A stretch of 64,000 bases of DNA from Bacteroidales bacterium. GTDB taxonomy: Bacteria > Bacteroidota > Bacteroidia > Bacteroidales > ML635J-15. The notes under the pieces are model-generated. The model was not told where the DNA came from. It worked only from the letters and a program-made list of their open reading frames with translations, and ran no database searches. The stretch lies in the NCBI GenBank assembly GCA_031275085.1, contig JAISPG010000074.1, positions 1 to 64,000 on the forward strand, read 5' to 3'. The first letter of the stretch is position 1. The number at the start of each line of letters is the position of its first letter. Shown in pieces: positions 29,763-39,765 of the stretch. A program made the translations under genes and the position numbers.

Positions 29763-31253
29763 TTAAGATTTTTTATGCTTCCGGATTTTTGATAGCATAT
29801 TTTGCACAAAATCATTACAATCTTCAGATAGTTTTAATATATACACAGGAATAATGTATATCAGGAATATTACAGATGATCTTATCATAATATCCACAAT
29901 AAAGTTATTAAATTGTGGGATTAAAAGCGATATAAAATATGCTACAGTGCCTATTACAATAATCAGCCAGAATTTTATATCGTATGGCTGATAACCATAC
30001 TTTATCTTAACAAAAACAAATCTTATCAGTAAAAATATAAGATAAGATATAGCAAGGGCTATAGATGCCCCGGTTATTCCTAAAACAGGTAATAATAATA
30101 CATTAAATCCTATAACAGATAATATTAATATGATTGTTATCACTGAGTATTCTCTATAAAATTTACCATAATTAATAATTTCTGCACTTGTTCCTGCTAC
30201 CATCTGGAATAAGTGTGCGAGGGCAACAAAAAATATTACATATTTTCCTTGTATATATTCAGGACGCAAAACCTGTAATATGTTTTCAACATTTCCCCAA
30301 ATAAGCAAAAATGTTATTACCCCTACAAAAGTCAGGCTGTTAACACTTTTTTTATAAACATTTCCAACTTTTTTAAAATCGTTATGTTTAAAGGCTTCAG
30401 CAATTACCGATGCTGAAATCCTGACCAATGACCTTCCCGGAATAAGGATCATTGTACCAAAAAAGAACATTACAGAATAAACCCCTGTAGAATCAAGATT
30501 ATAATAGTTATTTACAAGTATTTTATCTATCTGTAACGTTGCAATTCCTCCAAATCCCGTTATCAGGCCAAAAAATGCAACACTCAGCATTTCCCTGCAA
30601 AATTTAGGAGTTAAAAGTTTAAATGATGGTTTCAATGAAAATTCTCCTCTGTATATCAAAAGAAAAATCATTAGTAAGACAGGTACAGCATATGCACATG
30701 TGTAATATATTATAAAGTCATTAAAATCAAAAATGTTGAAATAAAACAGCAATATTCCAAGAAGATTTAATATTCTCAATGCAAATTCTTTTACAAAAAT
30801 TCCAAATGAAGCATTAAAAAGCACACGGTTGTATACGTCTATGAGATAGTGAAATATTGTTATGAAAATAAAAGGTAACAGCAGGTATATGTATTCTGCA
30901 AATAATGGAGATTTATTTATATTCCTTAATATTATTTCATCTTTAAAAATATAGTAAAATATTGTACATAGCAGAAAGCCAAAAGTTCCTACAGCTAACA
31001 TCAAAAATACAAAACCATTATGTTTTTTTAACTTGTCTCTGAAATGAGGAAAAAGTTTTACTGTAACATTCATAAACCCTAAAGTACCAAGTTGTCCAAA
31101 AACCGAAGATGTGGCAACTAAAATATTTGTCAATCCTATCTCGGCAGTAGAAAAAAGACTGGGCATTAGTAAGGCTACATTCAGAAAACCTAATAATGCA
31201 CCCAAGTATGAGTAAACAGATCCTTTTATTGTTTGACGTGCTATAAGATTCAT
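29763..31253 (-). CDS. Polysaccharide/oligosaccharide flippase (MOP superfamily)
   Basis: 496 aa multi-TM; 'MNLIARQTIKGSVYSYLGALLGFLNVALLMPSLFSTAEIGL'. Confidence 0.88.
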   Translation of the reverse strand: MNLIARQTIKGSVYSYLGALLGFLNVALLMPSLFSTAEIGLTNILVATSSVFGQLGTLGFMNVTVKLFPHFRDKLKKHNGFVFLMLAVGTFGFLLCTIFYYIFKDEIILRNINKSPLFAEYIYLLLPFIFITIFHYLIDVYNRVLFNASFGIFVKEFALRILNLLGILLFYFNIFDFNDFIIYYTCAYAVPVLLMIFLLIYRGEFSLKPSFKLLTPKFCREMLSVAFFGLITGFGGIATLQIDKILVNNYYNLDSTGVYSVMFFFGTMILIPGRSLVRISASVIAEAFKHNDFKKVGNVYKKSVNSLTFVGVITFLLIWGNVENILQVLRPEYIQGKYVIFFVALAHLFQMVAGTSAEIINYGKFYREYSVITIILILSVIGFNVLLLPVLGITGASIALAISYLIFLLIRFVFVKIKYGYQPYDIKFWLIIVIGTVAYFISLLIPQFNNFIVDIMIRSSVIFLIYIIPVYILKLSEDCNDFVQNMLSKIRKHKKS

Positions 31254-31259
31254 ACCTGA

Positions 31260-31679
31260 TTAAAAAAGTAGTTTTTCTTTTGATTTAAGGTTTGAGGTAT
31301 CTAATTTAAAGATACCCGTAATATCTGGTAAAGATTTTAATTTTACAAATAATTCATTTAACAGTGTTTTTTCTTCATCCTTTGTTATAAGCAGAAAATA
31401 ATCTATATTCTTTAATTCGGTAATAAGATAACCTATATCTCCCCTGTTGGATACTAATTTTAACTGAATATTTTCTTTATTAGCAAGACTTTCAAAAACA
31501 CTAAAATTTTGTTCAACGGATATCTGGGAATCAATAATTGTAAGGTTATCACATTTCATAAATTCTATTTCCAGATATGAGGAAATAAGCCATGATATTT
31601 TATAATCATTTTCTGAAGATGTTATACCCAGAAGGTCAAAATCGAAATCGGGTTTATATTTCAATTTTTTTGTTTTCAT
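31260..31679 (-). CDS. IPExxxVDY-like small hypothetical protein
   Basis: 139 aa; 'DFDLLGITSSENDYKISWLISSYLEIEFMKCDNL' resembles small Bacteroidota proteins; family assignment tentative. Confidence 0.55.
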   Translation of the reverse strand: MKTKKLKYKPDFDFDLLGITSSENDYKISWLISSYLEIEFMKCDNLTIIDSQISVEQNFSVFESLANKENIQLKLVSNRGDIGYLITELKNIDYFLLITKDEEKTLLNELFVKLKSLPDITGIFKLDTSNLKSKEKLLF

Positions 31680-31792
31680 TCATACAAATGTAACAATTAA
31701 TATTAAAGTAAATATCAATATTTTTATCTATTTTGTCAATCATTTAACACAATATTGATATAATTTTCTACCAACATATTTTTTAAAAATAC

Positions 31793-31819
31793 AAAAGCCA
31801 TCTTAAACAGATAGCTTTT
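31793..31819 (-). terminator. Intrinsic terminator downstream of atpG
   Basis: AAAAGCCATCT-TAAAC-AGATAGCTTTT; 11-bp stem with one G-U pair on the minus transcript. Confidence 0.7.
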
Positions 31820-31845
31820 ATACAAAAATAATTTTTTTTTATATT

Positions 31846-32718
31846 TTATTTTAATGCTTCCGCACCACTGGTTATTTCAATTAACTCATTTGTAATTGAA
31901 GCCTGGCGGGCTTTATTATACATTAATGTTAATTCTTTTATTAATTCCGAAGCATTATCTGTTGCCTGATGCATTGCTGTCATTCTTGCTCCTTGTTCGG
32001 CTGCAAAACTATCCAGTAATATTTTAAAAAATTGAATTTTTAATGATTTCGGGATCATTTCATCAACTATACTTTCTACCGAAGGTTCCAGAATAAATTC
32101 GGAAGATGTTGAACATTCTGTTATTTCAAGAGCCATAGGAAGGAATTGTTCAACAGTCTGGCTATAAACAGCTGCATTTCTAAAGCTATTATAAATAATG
32201 TCTATTTTATCGAATTCTCCGTTTACAAATTCTTTCATAAATAATTCGGCAAGCATGGTAGCTCCGCTAAAAGTGAGATCGTCATATATTTCATCTCCAA
32301 TCCCGACTATATTAAATTTACATTTTTCAATGTATTCTGTCGCTTTTTTACCAATAGTAAAGAATTTCACATTTCCTGCCGATAACTGAGAAGGATAAGT
32401 TTCCTGAACATATTGCATGGCTCTTTTGCATATACTGCCGTTAAAAGCACCGCAAAGTCCGCGGTTTGATGCTAATAAAACTATCAATACATTTTTCACT
32501 TCCTTTTTCCTGCTATATATGCTGGAATGTTCCTTATTCAATCCTGAGCTGACTTCTGTTAAAATTTCTTTCAACTTATTAGCATAAGGACGAATCTGAA
32601 TAACCCCATCCTGGGCTTTTTTCAGCTTTGCAGCCGCAACCATCTTCATAGCAGAAGTTATTTGCCGTGTAGATGTAATGGAGACTATCCTGCCTTTCAG
32701 TTCTTTAAGACTTGCCAT
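31846..32718 (-). CDS. atpG: F0F1 ATP synthase subunit gamma
   Basis: 290 aa; 'LKGRIVSITSTRQITSAMKMVAAAKL', 'RMTAMHQATDNASELIKELTLMYNKARQASITNELIEI'. Confidence 0.97.
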   Translation of the reverse strand: MASLKELKGRIVSITSTRQITSAMKMVAAAKLKKAQDGVIQIRPYANKLKEILTEVSSGLNKEHSSIYSRKKEVKNVLIVLLASNRGLCGAFNGSICKRAMQYVQETYPSQLSAGNVKFFTIGKKATEYIEKCKFNIVGIGDEIYDDLTFSGATMLAELFMKEFVNGEFDKIDIIYNSFRNAAVYSQTVEQFLPMALEITECSTSSEFILEPSVESIVDEMIPKSLKIQFFKILLDSFAAEQGARMTAMHQATDNASELIKELTLMYNKARQASITNELIEITSGAEALK

Positions 32719-32727
32719 AGAAAGCTC

Positions 32728-34305
32728 TTAGTTTTTATATTTACTTGAAAATTCTGCTGCCACTGTTTTTAATATGTCACTTATTTCATCGTCCAGTTGT
32801 CCTTTAGCAATTCTCATCATAATTTCCGGATAATTCATATTAAGATATTCCAGATAATTTTGTTCAAACTCACTTATTTTTTCAACAGGAATATCTCTTA
32901 ATAATCCATTAGTACCACAGAAAATTATGGCAACCTGATCTTCCACTTTTACAGGAGAATGCTCTTTTTGTTTAAGTATTTCGACATTTTTACGTCCTTT
33001 GTCAATAACTGCCAGAGTAATAGCATCTACAGCTCCAAATTTCGCAAAAGCTTCGAGTTCACGGAACTGGGCCTGATCTATTTTTAAAGTTCCGGCAATT
33101 TTTTTCATTGATTTTATCTGTGCATTACCTCCTACTCTGGATACCGAAATACCAACATTGATAGCAGGACGTACACCAGCATTAAATAAGCCGGATTCCA
33201 GGAATATCTGACCATCTGTAATCGAAATCACGTTTGTAGGAATGTATGCGGAAACGTCACCTGCCTGAGTTTCAATTATTGGCAGAGCAGTTAAAGAACC
33301 ACCTCCTTTAACTTTATGTTTTATTGATTCCGGCAAATCATTCATATTTCTGGCAATTTCATCAGATTGAATGATCTTTGCAGATCTTTCAAGTAGTCTT
33401 GAATGCAGATAGAACACATCACCGGGATATGCTTCACGTCCCGGAGGTCTTCTCAATAATAAAGAAACTTCACGGTAGGAAACTGCTTGTTTCGACAGGT
33501 CATCATAAATAATTAAAGCCGGACGGCCGGTATCTCTGAAATATTCACCGATTGCACAACCTGCAAAAGGTGCATAAAATTCCATTGCAGCAGGATCTGC
33601 AGCACTTGATGTTACGATTATTGTATAATCCAAAGCTCCATATTTTTCAAGAGTTTTGGCAATAGTAGCAACTGTTGATCCTTTCTGTCCAATAGCAACA
33701 TATATGCAATATACCGTTTCTCCCTTGTCGTAATATTGTTTTTGATTTATTATAGTATCAATTGCAATTGCTGTTTTTCCTGTTTGACGGTCACCAATTA
33801 TCAATTCTCTCTGTCCTCTTCCGATAGGGGTCATCGAATCAATAGCTTTAATACCTGTTTGCAAAGGTTCATTAACCGGTTGCCTGTAAATAACACCGGG
33901 AGCAATTCTTTCCAGAGGCATTTCATATAGCTCGCCTCCAATCGGACCTTTTCCGTCCAATGGCTCTCCAAGAGTATTAACAACACGACCCAGCATTTGC
34001 TCTCCAACCATTATAGAAGCAATTCTTCGCATTCTTTTTACGATATTTCCTTCTTTTATACCTTCACTGGGGCCAAGAAGAACAATTCCTACATTGTCCT
34101 CTTCCAGGTTTAAAACAATTCCTTTTTCTCCGTTTTCGAACTCAACAAGTTCGTTTGACTGAACGTTATCTAAACCATAAACACGAGCAATACCGTCACC
34201 AACTTCTAAAACCGTACCAACTTCTTCAAGCTGGGTTTTGCTGGTCAAACCTTCTAACTCTTGTTTTAAAATTTGTGATACTTCTGATGGTTTAATTTCT
34301 GCCAT
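32728..34305 (-). CDS. atpA: F0F1 ATP synthase subunit alpha
   Basis: 525 aa; '[19 protein letters not shown]', '[50 protein letters not shown]'. Confidence 0.99.
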   Translation of the reverse strand: MAEIKPSEVSQILKQELEGLTSKTQLEEVGTVLEVGDGIARVYGLDNVQSNELVEFENGEKGIVLNLEEDNVGIVLLGPSEGIKEGNIVKRMRRIASIMVGEQMLGRVVNTLGEPLDGKGPIGGELYEMPLERIAPGVIYRQPVNEPLQTGIKAIDSMTPIGRGQRELIIGDRQTGKTAIAIDTIINQKQYYDKGETVYCIYVAIGQKGSTVATIAKTLEKYGALDYTIIVTSSAADPAAMEFYAPFAGCAIGEYFRDTGRPALIIYDDLSKQAVSYREVSLLLRRPPGREAYPGDVFYLHSRLLERSAKIIQSDEIARNMNDLPESIKHKVKGGGSLTALPIIETQAGDVSAYIPTNVISITDGQIFLESGLFNAGVRPAINVGISVSRVGGNAQIKSMKKIAGTLKIDQAQFRELEAFAKFGAVDAITLAVIDKGRKNVEILKQKEHSPVKVEDQVAIIFCGTNGLLRDIPVEKISEFEQNYLEYLNMNYPEIMMRIAKGQLDDEISDILKTVAAEFSSKYKN

Positions 34306-34329
34306 AATTATGTAATTATTTTTTCAATT

Positions 34330-34887
34330 TTATAATCCTATTTTGTATGCTTCGCTTTTCAGAGTTTTTTTAATTTCTTCAAGTTGTGTTTTAACACTTA
34401 AATCCAATTGTTGATTTTCCATTATAATTGTAAAACCTCCAATAATTTTTTCATCAATCTGATTCACAATTTCGGCTTTACAATCATATTTTTCAGCAAC
34501 CAGGTCGGCTATTTTTTCTTTTGCATCTTCACCCAATGGTAATGCTGTCCTTATAATTACTTCTTTTATATTGAAGTGTTGTCTGTAAAATTTCTCAAAC
34601 ATTCTTATAATGCTCATTAAAGCATTTTCACGATTTTTTTCTACAATAAATATCAAAAAATCTAATGTTATCTGATTTATTTTCCCTTTAAAAACATCAT
34701 TAAATATTTTTTTCTTATCTTCAGGCTTAACTATCGGGCTTATTATAAAAGTTTTAAATTCAGGTAAAGGTTGTAAACTTTCCTTAATTAACTGAAAATC
34801 CTGAAATACATCCGTAAGCACATTTTTTTCTTTAGCAAACATAAAAATGGCTCTGGCGTATCTTACTGAGATCAGGCTCGAATTCAT
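34330..34887 (-). CDS. atpH: F0F1 ATP synthase subunit delta
   Basis: 185 aa; 'RYARAIFMFAKEKN', 'IIGGFTIIMENQQLDLSVKTQLEEIKKTL'; between atpF and atpA. Confidence 0.96.
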   Translation of the reverse strand: MNSSLISVRYARAIFMFAKEKNVLTDVFQDFQLIKESLQPLPEFKTFIISPIVKPEDKKKIFNDVFKGKINQITLDFLIFIVEKNRENALMSIIRMFEKFYRQHFNIKEVIIRTALPLGEDAKEKIADLVAEKYDCKAEIVNQIDEKIIGGFTIIMENQQLDLSVKTQLEEIKKTLKSEAYKIGL

Positions 34888-34888
34888 A

Positions 34889-35383
34889 TTAGTTGAATTT
34901 TATTTCTTTCAATAAATTATTTACCAATTCTTCTTGTTCTTTACGGTTTTTAAGTTCCTGACGCAAAACTTTTTCGGCAACAGCAACAGATAAGTCAAGT
35001 ACCTGGTTTCTAATATCTTCTAAAACTGAGGCTTTTTGGTTTTCGATTTCCAACTCTGCTGCTTTTTTAATTTTGTTAACTTCTTTTATTGCTTCTTCCT
35101 TTGCTTGTGAAACTATCTGATCTTTTATTTCCCGTGCTTCTTTAATAAGATTATCTCTTTCCATACGAGCTTCAGCCATTATTTTCTCATTATTTGCCTG
35201 AAGTTCTTTCATTTCCTGACGGGCAGTTTCCGCCATATTCAAAGCATCTTCAATACTTTGATTCCTCTTGTTAACCATTTTATTAATTGGTTTCCATGCT
35301 GCTTTTCCCAATATTAATAACAAAATAAGGAAAATGATAGTTGTCCAAAATATTAAACCGATTCCTGGAGTTACAAGATCCAT
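34889..35383 (-). CDS. atpF: F0F1 ATP synthase subunit b
   Basis: 164 aa; N-terminal TM 'GLIFWTTIIFLILLLILGKAAWKPI' then long charged coiled coil. Confidence 0.97.
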   Translation of the reverse strand: MDLVTPGIGLIFWTTIIFLILLLILGKAAWKPINKMVNKRNQSIEDALNMAETARQEMKELQANNEKIMAEARMERDNLIKEAREIKDQIVSQAKEEAIKEVNKIKKAAELEIENQKASVLEDIRNQVLDLSVAVAEKVLRQELKNRKEQEELVNNLLKEIKFN

Positions 35384-35444
35384 AATATTATATATTTTTA
35401 AATATTTATAATTATTTGGTTAAAAAATATTTTTTTCATTAAAA

Positions 35445-35481
35445 AACATTTCCCTGAGCCAATCGCTCTTAGGGAAATGTT
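35445..35481 (-). terminator. Terminator-like hairpin between atpE and atpF (possible partial terminator/processing signal)
   Basis: AACATTTCCCT...AGGGAAATGTT 11-bp perfect outer stem plus inner GAGC/GCTC with a bulge; minus transcript continues GUUUUUUAAUG. Confidence 0.65.
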
Positions 35482-35486
35482 AAATT

Positions 35487-35684
35487 TTAATTCATCAATG
35501 CAACAACTACACCGAATAAAGCAACACCTTCGATCAAAGCAGCAACAATGATCATTGCTGTTTGAATATTACCTGCTGCTTCGGGTTGTCTTGCGATCGC
35601 ATCCATAGCTGAGCTACCTATTTTTCCGATACCATAGCCAGCACCTATTACTGCTAATGCGGCTCCAATTGCTGAAAGACTCAT
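35487..35684 (-). CDS. atpE: F0F1 ATP synthase subunit c
   Basis: 65 aa hairpin membrane protein; 'GAGYGIGKIGSSAMDAIARQPEAAGNIQTAMIIVAALIEGVALFGVVVA'. Confidence 0.98.
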   Translation of the reverse strand: MSLSAIGAALAVIGAGYGIGKIGSSAMDAIARQPEAAGNIQTAMIIVAALIEGVALFGVVVALMN

Positions 35685-35724
35685 AATTCTAATTATTTAA
35701 AGTTAAACATAAAAATTCTAAATT

Positions 35725-36813
35725 TTAATGATGATCATGTTCCTGTATTGCCATTCCAATAAACAATGATGACAGCATTGTAAATATATATGCTTGTAAA
35801 CACGCTACAAGAAGTTCAAGGCAGTCCATAAACAGTATAAAAAGTGCTGAAACAGGTGATATTGCAAGTGTTTTAAATACAAAAATCAACCCGACAAGGC
35901 TTAATATTATAATGTGTCCTGCTGTAATGTTTGCAAAAAGACGAATTGTTAAAGCTACAGGTTTTACAATCATTCCTATAAGTTCCACCACAGCAAGAAT
36001 AGGTTTTACAAAAACAGGGACTCCCGGCATCCAAAATGTGTGTTTCCAGTAATCTTTACTTCCGTTAATGTTTATTACCAAAAATGTAAATATTGCCAAT
36101 GTCATAGTCACTGCAATGTTTCCTGTCACATTTGCATTTCCGGGGAAAAACGGGATTATTCCCATAAGGTTATTAAAAAGAATAAAGAAAAATAGTGTTA
36201 ACAGGAATGGTAAAAATCTATCGGTATTTTTGCCAAGGCTGGGATATATTATATCGTCCCTCACAAATAATATTAATGGTTCCATAAATGCCTGCAATCC
36301 TTTCGGACGTCCCGGATTTTTCCTGTATGATCTGGCAACTGTTATAAAGACTAATAGCAGTATTACGGAAACTATCATCATAGAAAAAACATTTTTGGTT
36401 ATTGAGAAATCCCATGGTTTTTCATTAATTACAACTTTATCGCCATTTTCATTGGTTTGATAGGTTATTCCGTCTTCATTATTTGCGATATAAATTTTTT
36501 CGTGGTAAAGTATATATTTATTTTGTCCCTTTTCAACTATTTTGTTTCCATGGTCAAATTGTTTTGAAGAAAAAATATCCAATTGACCGTTATGATATAC
36601 TATTATAGGTAAAGGAACAGTAACAATTACTTCTTCTCCGTTTTTCTTTTTATAATCAAGGATATGCCATTCATGCGCATCTTTTATATGATGCATTATC
36701 ATTCCGTTCACATCGAATTTTTCTTCACCGGAATCGTGAGAGGCAAAAAGATTGTTATTTACAAATAAAAATATAAAACAAAAATTCAACAGTAAGAACA
36801 AACGATTCTTCAT
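35725..36813 (-). CDS. atpB: F0F1 ATP synthase subunit a (N-terminally extended Bacteroidota form)
   Basis: 362 aa; C-terminal 'MIVKPVALTIRLFANITAGHIIILSLVGLIF' with the conserved Arg; signal peptide and periplasmic extension. Confidence 0.97.
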   Translation of the reverse strand: MKNRLFLLLNFCFIFLFVNNNLFASHDSGEEKFDVNGMIMHHIKDAHEWHILDYKKKNGEEVIVTVPLPIIVYHNGQLDIFSSKQFDHGNKIVEKGQNKYILYHEKIYIANNEDGITYQTNENGDKVVINEKPWDFSITKNVFSMMIVSVILLLVFITVARSYRKNPGRPKGLQAFMEPLILFVRDDIIYPSLGKNTDRFLPFLLTLFFFILFNNLMGIIPFFPGNANVTGNIAVTMTLAIFTFLVININGSKDYWKHTFWMPGVPVFVKPILAVVELIGMIVKPVALTIRLFANITAGHIIILSLVGLIFVFKTLAISPVSALFILFMDCLELLVACLQAYIFTMLSSLFIGMAIQEHDHH

Positions 36814-36888
36814 AATTTTTTCTTCCTTTAATAGATAGCTGAATGTTGCACAAATTTACAATTTCAATTTAAAAAAACTAATTTTTTA

Positions 36889-37284
36889 TCACTTTTTTTT
36901 ATTTTTTAATTGCTGTACAAGGTAAATAACTTCCATTGCCAAATATATGAAATAAATCATAAAAAACTGTACAACATAAATTTTTTTGTAATCTACATTT
37001 TCTTTTAAAATAGGAATTAAAAAAAGTACAGCGATCATCATTTTAAAAAAACTGCTTCCCAGAAATGCATATCCCATAAGACTGGGTTTTGCTTTTTTAA
37101 ATATTATATTAAGTACAACTATTGTTATGATCGTTAATATAAACATGAAAGGGTGAACAAAAAGTATATCGGGTACATTAAGGATTGGAATAGCTCTTAA
37201 TAACAGGAAGTGTATAAAAAATACTATTAATCCGACAATAAACAGATATACAACAATTTGGCTATCAATTTTTTTTGTTATCAT
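36889..37284 (-). CDS. Small membrane protein of the atp operon (AtpI/DUF6168-like)
   Basis: 131 aa, 4 hydrophobic segments, directly upstream of atpB. Confidence 0.6.
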   Translation of the reverse strand: MITKKIDSQIVVYLFIVGLIVFFIHFLLLRAIPILNVPDILFVHPFMFILTIITIVVLNIIFKKAKPSLMGYAFLGSSFFKMMIAVLFLIPILKENVDYKKIYVVQFFMIYFIYLAMEVIYLVQQLKNKKK

Positions 37285-37513
37285 TTTTTACTTGTTTTAT
37301 TACCAGATATAGAGAAGAAAAAACAGAGAATAATGATAAGATTATTGTAAAAACAGGGGTTTCAAAAGAAAATTTTTTATCAATCCAATAACCGGCATAT
37401 GTGCCTATTCCGATAATTGCTCCCATTTCAAAGGCTAATGTGGAATATCTTATAAATTTATTAAGTGTAGATTTTCCTTTTTCAAAATTTACTTTTTTTT
37501 CGTCTTCACTCAT
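37265..37513 (-). CDS. AtpZ/AtpI-like membrane protein
   Basis: The ORF track starts at 37591, but the internal ATG 37511-37513 (MSEDEKKVNFEKGKS...) sits 1 nt after the upstream stop codon; 'IGIGTYAGYWIDKKFSFETPVFTIILSLFSVFSSLY' is AtpZ-like. Confidence 0.75.
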   Translation of the reverse strand: MSEDEKKVNFEKGKSTLNKFIRYSTLAFEMGAIIGIGTYAGYWIDKKFSFETPVFTIILSLFSVFSSLYLVIKQVKNDNKKN

Positions 37514-37514
37514 T

Positions 37515-37886
37515 TTATGTGTCAATGGTATTAACAGCAGATATGTTGTCTCCCATATTACATATTCCCGTAAATATTGCTCCAGGTTCAATCGATAATT
37601 TTGCAGTTATTATATCTCCGTATATTTTTGCTGAAGAACGCAATATAAGTAATTCTTCTGATGTAATTTTGCCGTTTATTTCGCCGAAAATCTCAGCATT
37701 ATTGCAACATATTTCTCCGGTAATTGTTCCTGTGCCGCCTAATACTAATTTGGATTTTGTGTTCAAATTTCCTTTTAATTTTCCGTCAATACGTAAATCG
37801 CCATTTGATACCAGATCTCCGATTATAGAGGTCCCGTTACCGATAATGTTTAGATTATTTGAGGTTTCTTCAAAATTTTTTGCCAT
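37515..37886 (-). CDS. Bactofilin (polymer-forming cytoskeletal protein)
   Basis: 123 aa; 'NIIGNGTSIIGDLVSNGDLRIDGKLKGNLNTKSKLVLGGTGTITGEICCNNAEIFGEINGKI'. Confidence 0.94.
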   Translation of the reverse strand: MAKNFEETSNNLNIIGNGTSIIGDLVSNGDLRIDGKLKGNLNTKSKLVLGGTGTITGEICCNNAEIFGEINGKITSEELLILRSSAKIYGDIITAKLSIEPGAIFTGICNMGDNISAVNTIDT

Positions 37887-38180
37887 GCTTTTTGTTTATT
37901 TTCCACAAATTTAAAAAGATATTATAAAACAGCAAAACTTTAAATATTATTTAAAGGTATGTTTTTTTAATTACTTGTACTTTTTTAAAACATTTTATAC
38001 CTATAGGTTTATTTATAATTCATATTTAAACAAAAGTAACGTATTATGTATTAAATATTTTAATCCTCAGTGGTCGAAAATAACAATTTTCATTTTTAAT
38101 TATTTTACTATAGTTTGCTACTAACGTTGTTACCTGCAAAACTAATGAGATTGTAAGCTCATTCTTAATTCTTAACTTAG

Positions 38181-38248
38181 GCTTGGTTCGACTTACTTCG
38201 ACTTGGTTCGGCTTCGCTCAGTAGCCGGCGCTCACCAACCGGCGCTCA
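38181..38248. repeat. GC-rich intergenic repeat element
   Basis: Internal repeats CTTGGTTCG (38182-38190, 38202-38210) and CCGGCGCTCA (38225-38234, 38239-38248), embedded in AT-rich DNA. Confidence 0.55.
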
Positions 38249-38351
38249 GTTCATCGCATTCTTAATTTTTAATTACTGATTTGATAATTCCGATAATTTA
38301 ATGGGTCATACAATCCGTAACTCTCGCTATATTATGTATTTTTTATTATTA

Positions 38352-38383
38352 TTTGGAATATATAATAATATTATTTATTTTTG
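38352..38383 (+). promoter_or_regulatory. Bacteroidota-type promoter for metK (-33 TTTG, N20, -7 TATTTTTG)
   Basis: TTTG at 38352-38355 and TATTTTTG at 38376-38383, 20-nt spacing; predicted start falls just before the riboswitch. Confidence 0.7.
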
Positions 38384-38392
38384 TATGATAAG

Positions 38393-38442
38393 TTAGTGGA
38401 TAGATTTGGATGCTTGCAACCACAGAAAAAAATGCTAAAAAA
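38393..38442 (+). ncRNA. SAM-II riboswitch (metK leader)
   Basis: GTTAGTGGATAGATTTGGATGCTTGCAACCACAGAAAAAAATGCTAAAAAAC matches the SAM-II pattern GUGG...GAUUUG...GCUUGCA.CCAC...AAA..UGCUAAA (P1 GTGG/CCAC), about 50 nt upstream of metK. Confidence 0.88.
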
Positions 38443-38493
38443 CAATCTTGCCTACATCCAATATCCAAAATGTTTAATTAAAAATATTTTTGT

Positions 38494-39756
38494 ATGAGTT
38501 ATTATTTTACATCAGAATCGGTATCTGAAGGACACCCTGATAAAGTTTCTGATCAAATATCTGATGCTGTACTTGATGAATTTATGGCTTTTGACCCAGG
38601 TTCAAAAGTTGCTTGTGAGACTTTAGTGACAACCGGATTAGTTATTGTTGCCGGAGAAGTTAAATCTACTGCTTATGTTGACATTCAGGAAGTCGCCCGC
38701 AAAGTTATTAATGATATAGGATATACAAAGGGAGAATATCGTTTTGAAGGAAATTCATGCGGTGTAATGTCGGCAATCCATGAACAGTCTCCGGATATAA
38801 ACCAGGGCGTAACCGAAGGAACCGGATTACATAAAGAACAAGGTGCAGGCGATCAGGGTATGATGTTCGGATATGCATGTAATGAAACCGATAATTATAT
38901 GCCATTAGCCCTGGATCTTTCACACAGGATACTTCAAATCCTGTCGGAAATCCGCAAAGAAGGCAAAGAAATGATCTATTTAAGACCGGATTCCAAATCA
39001 CAGGTTACTATAGAATATAATGATGACAATACTCCCAAACGTATTGACACTATCGTTGTATCTACACAGCACGATGATTTTGATGCGAATGAGTCTAAAA
39101 TGCTTGAATGTATTAAAGAAGATGTTCAAAACATATTACTTCCACGTGTTATAGCTGGTCTTCCCGAAAGAACCCGGGATCTTTTTAAAGAGGATTACAC
39201 GTTACATGTAAATCCGACAGGAAAATTTGTAATTGGCGGCCCTCATGGTGACACAGGATTAACAGGAAGAAAAATAATTGTAGATACATATGGTGGTAAA
39301 GGAGCTCATGGTGGCGGTGCTTTTAGTGGAAAAGACCCTTCAAAAGTCGACAGATCTGCTGCTTATGCTGCCCGTCACATAGCAAAAAACCTTGTTGCTG
39401 CAGGAGTTGCCGATGAAATTCTTATTCAGTTGGCATATGCTATTGGTATTGCAGAACCGGTAGGTATTTTTGTTAATACTTTCGGAACATCTAAACTTAA
39501 TATTAAAGATTCTGAAATCGCAGAAAAAATCAAAAGAATATTCGATCTGAAACCTGCAGGTATCGAAAAACGATTAAAACTAAGAAAACCTATTTATCGT
39601 GAAACTGCAGCTTACGGACATTTCGGCAGGACTCCCAAAACAATCGTAAAGCATTTTTCTTCTCCATATTCCGGAACATGTGATATAGAAGTTGAATTAT
39701 TTACATGGGAAAAGCTGGATTATGTGGATATAATAAAAAAGGAATTTAATTTTTAA
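38494..39756 (+). CDS. metK: S-adenosylmethionine synthetase
   Basis: 420 aa; '[25 protein letters not shown]', '[12 protein letters not shown]', '[25 protein letters not shown]'. Confidence 0.99.
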   Translation: MSYYFTSESVSEGHPDKVSDQISDAVLDEFMAFDPGSKVACETLVTTGLVIVAGEVKSTAYVDIQEVARKVINDIGYTKGEYRFEGNSCGVMSAIHEQSPDINQGVTEGTGLHKEQGAGDQGMMFGYACNETDNYMPLALDLSHRILQILSEIRKEGKEMIYLRPDSKSQVTIEYNDDNTPKRIDTIVVSTQHDDFDANESKMLECIKEDVQNILLPRVIAGLPERTRDLFKEDYTLHVNPTGKFVIGGPHGDTGLTGRKIIVDTYGGKGAHGGGAFSGKDPSKVDRSAAYAARHIAKNLVAAGVADEILIQLAYAIGIAEPVGIFVNTFGTSKLNIKDSEIAEKIKRIFDLKPAGIEKRLKLRKPIYRETAAYGHFGRTPKTIVKHFSSPYSGTCDIEVELFTWEKLDYVDIIKKEFNF

Positions 39757-39765
39757 ATGATTTAA

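Noticed and set aside
37514-37591. N-terminal 26 residues of the AtpZ-like ORF (start at 37591)
   Set aside because: Would overlap bactofilin by 77 bp; the downstream ATG at 37513 gives a coupled start and a normal AtpZ-like N-terminus.
38401-38408. TAGATTTG as a -7 promoter element
   Set aside because: It is inside the SAM-II aptamer; the TATTTTTG at 38376-38383 with TTTG 20 nt upstream is the better promoter.
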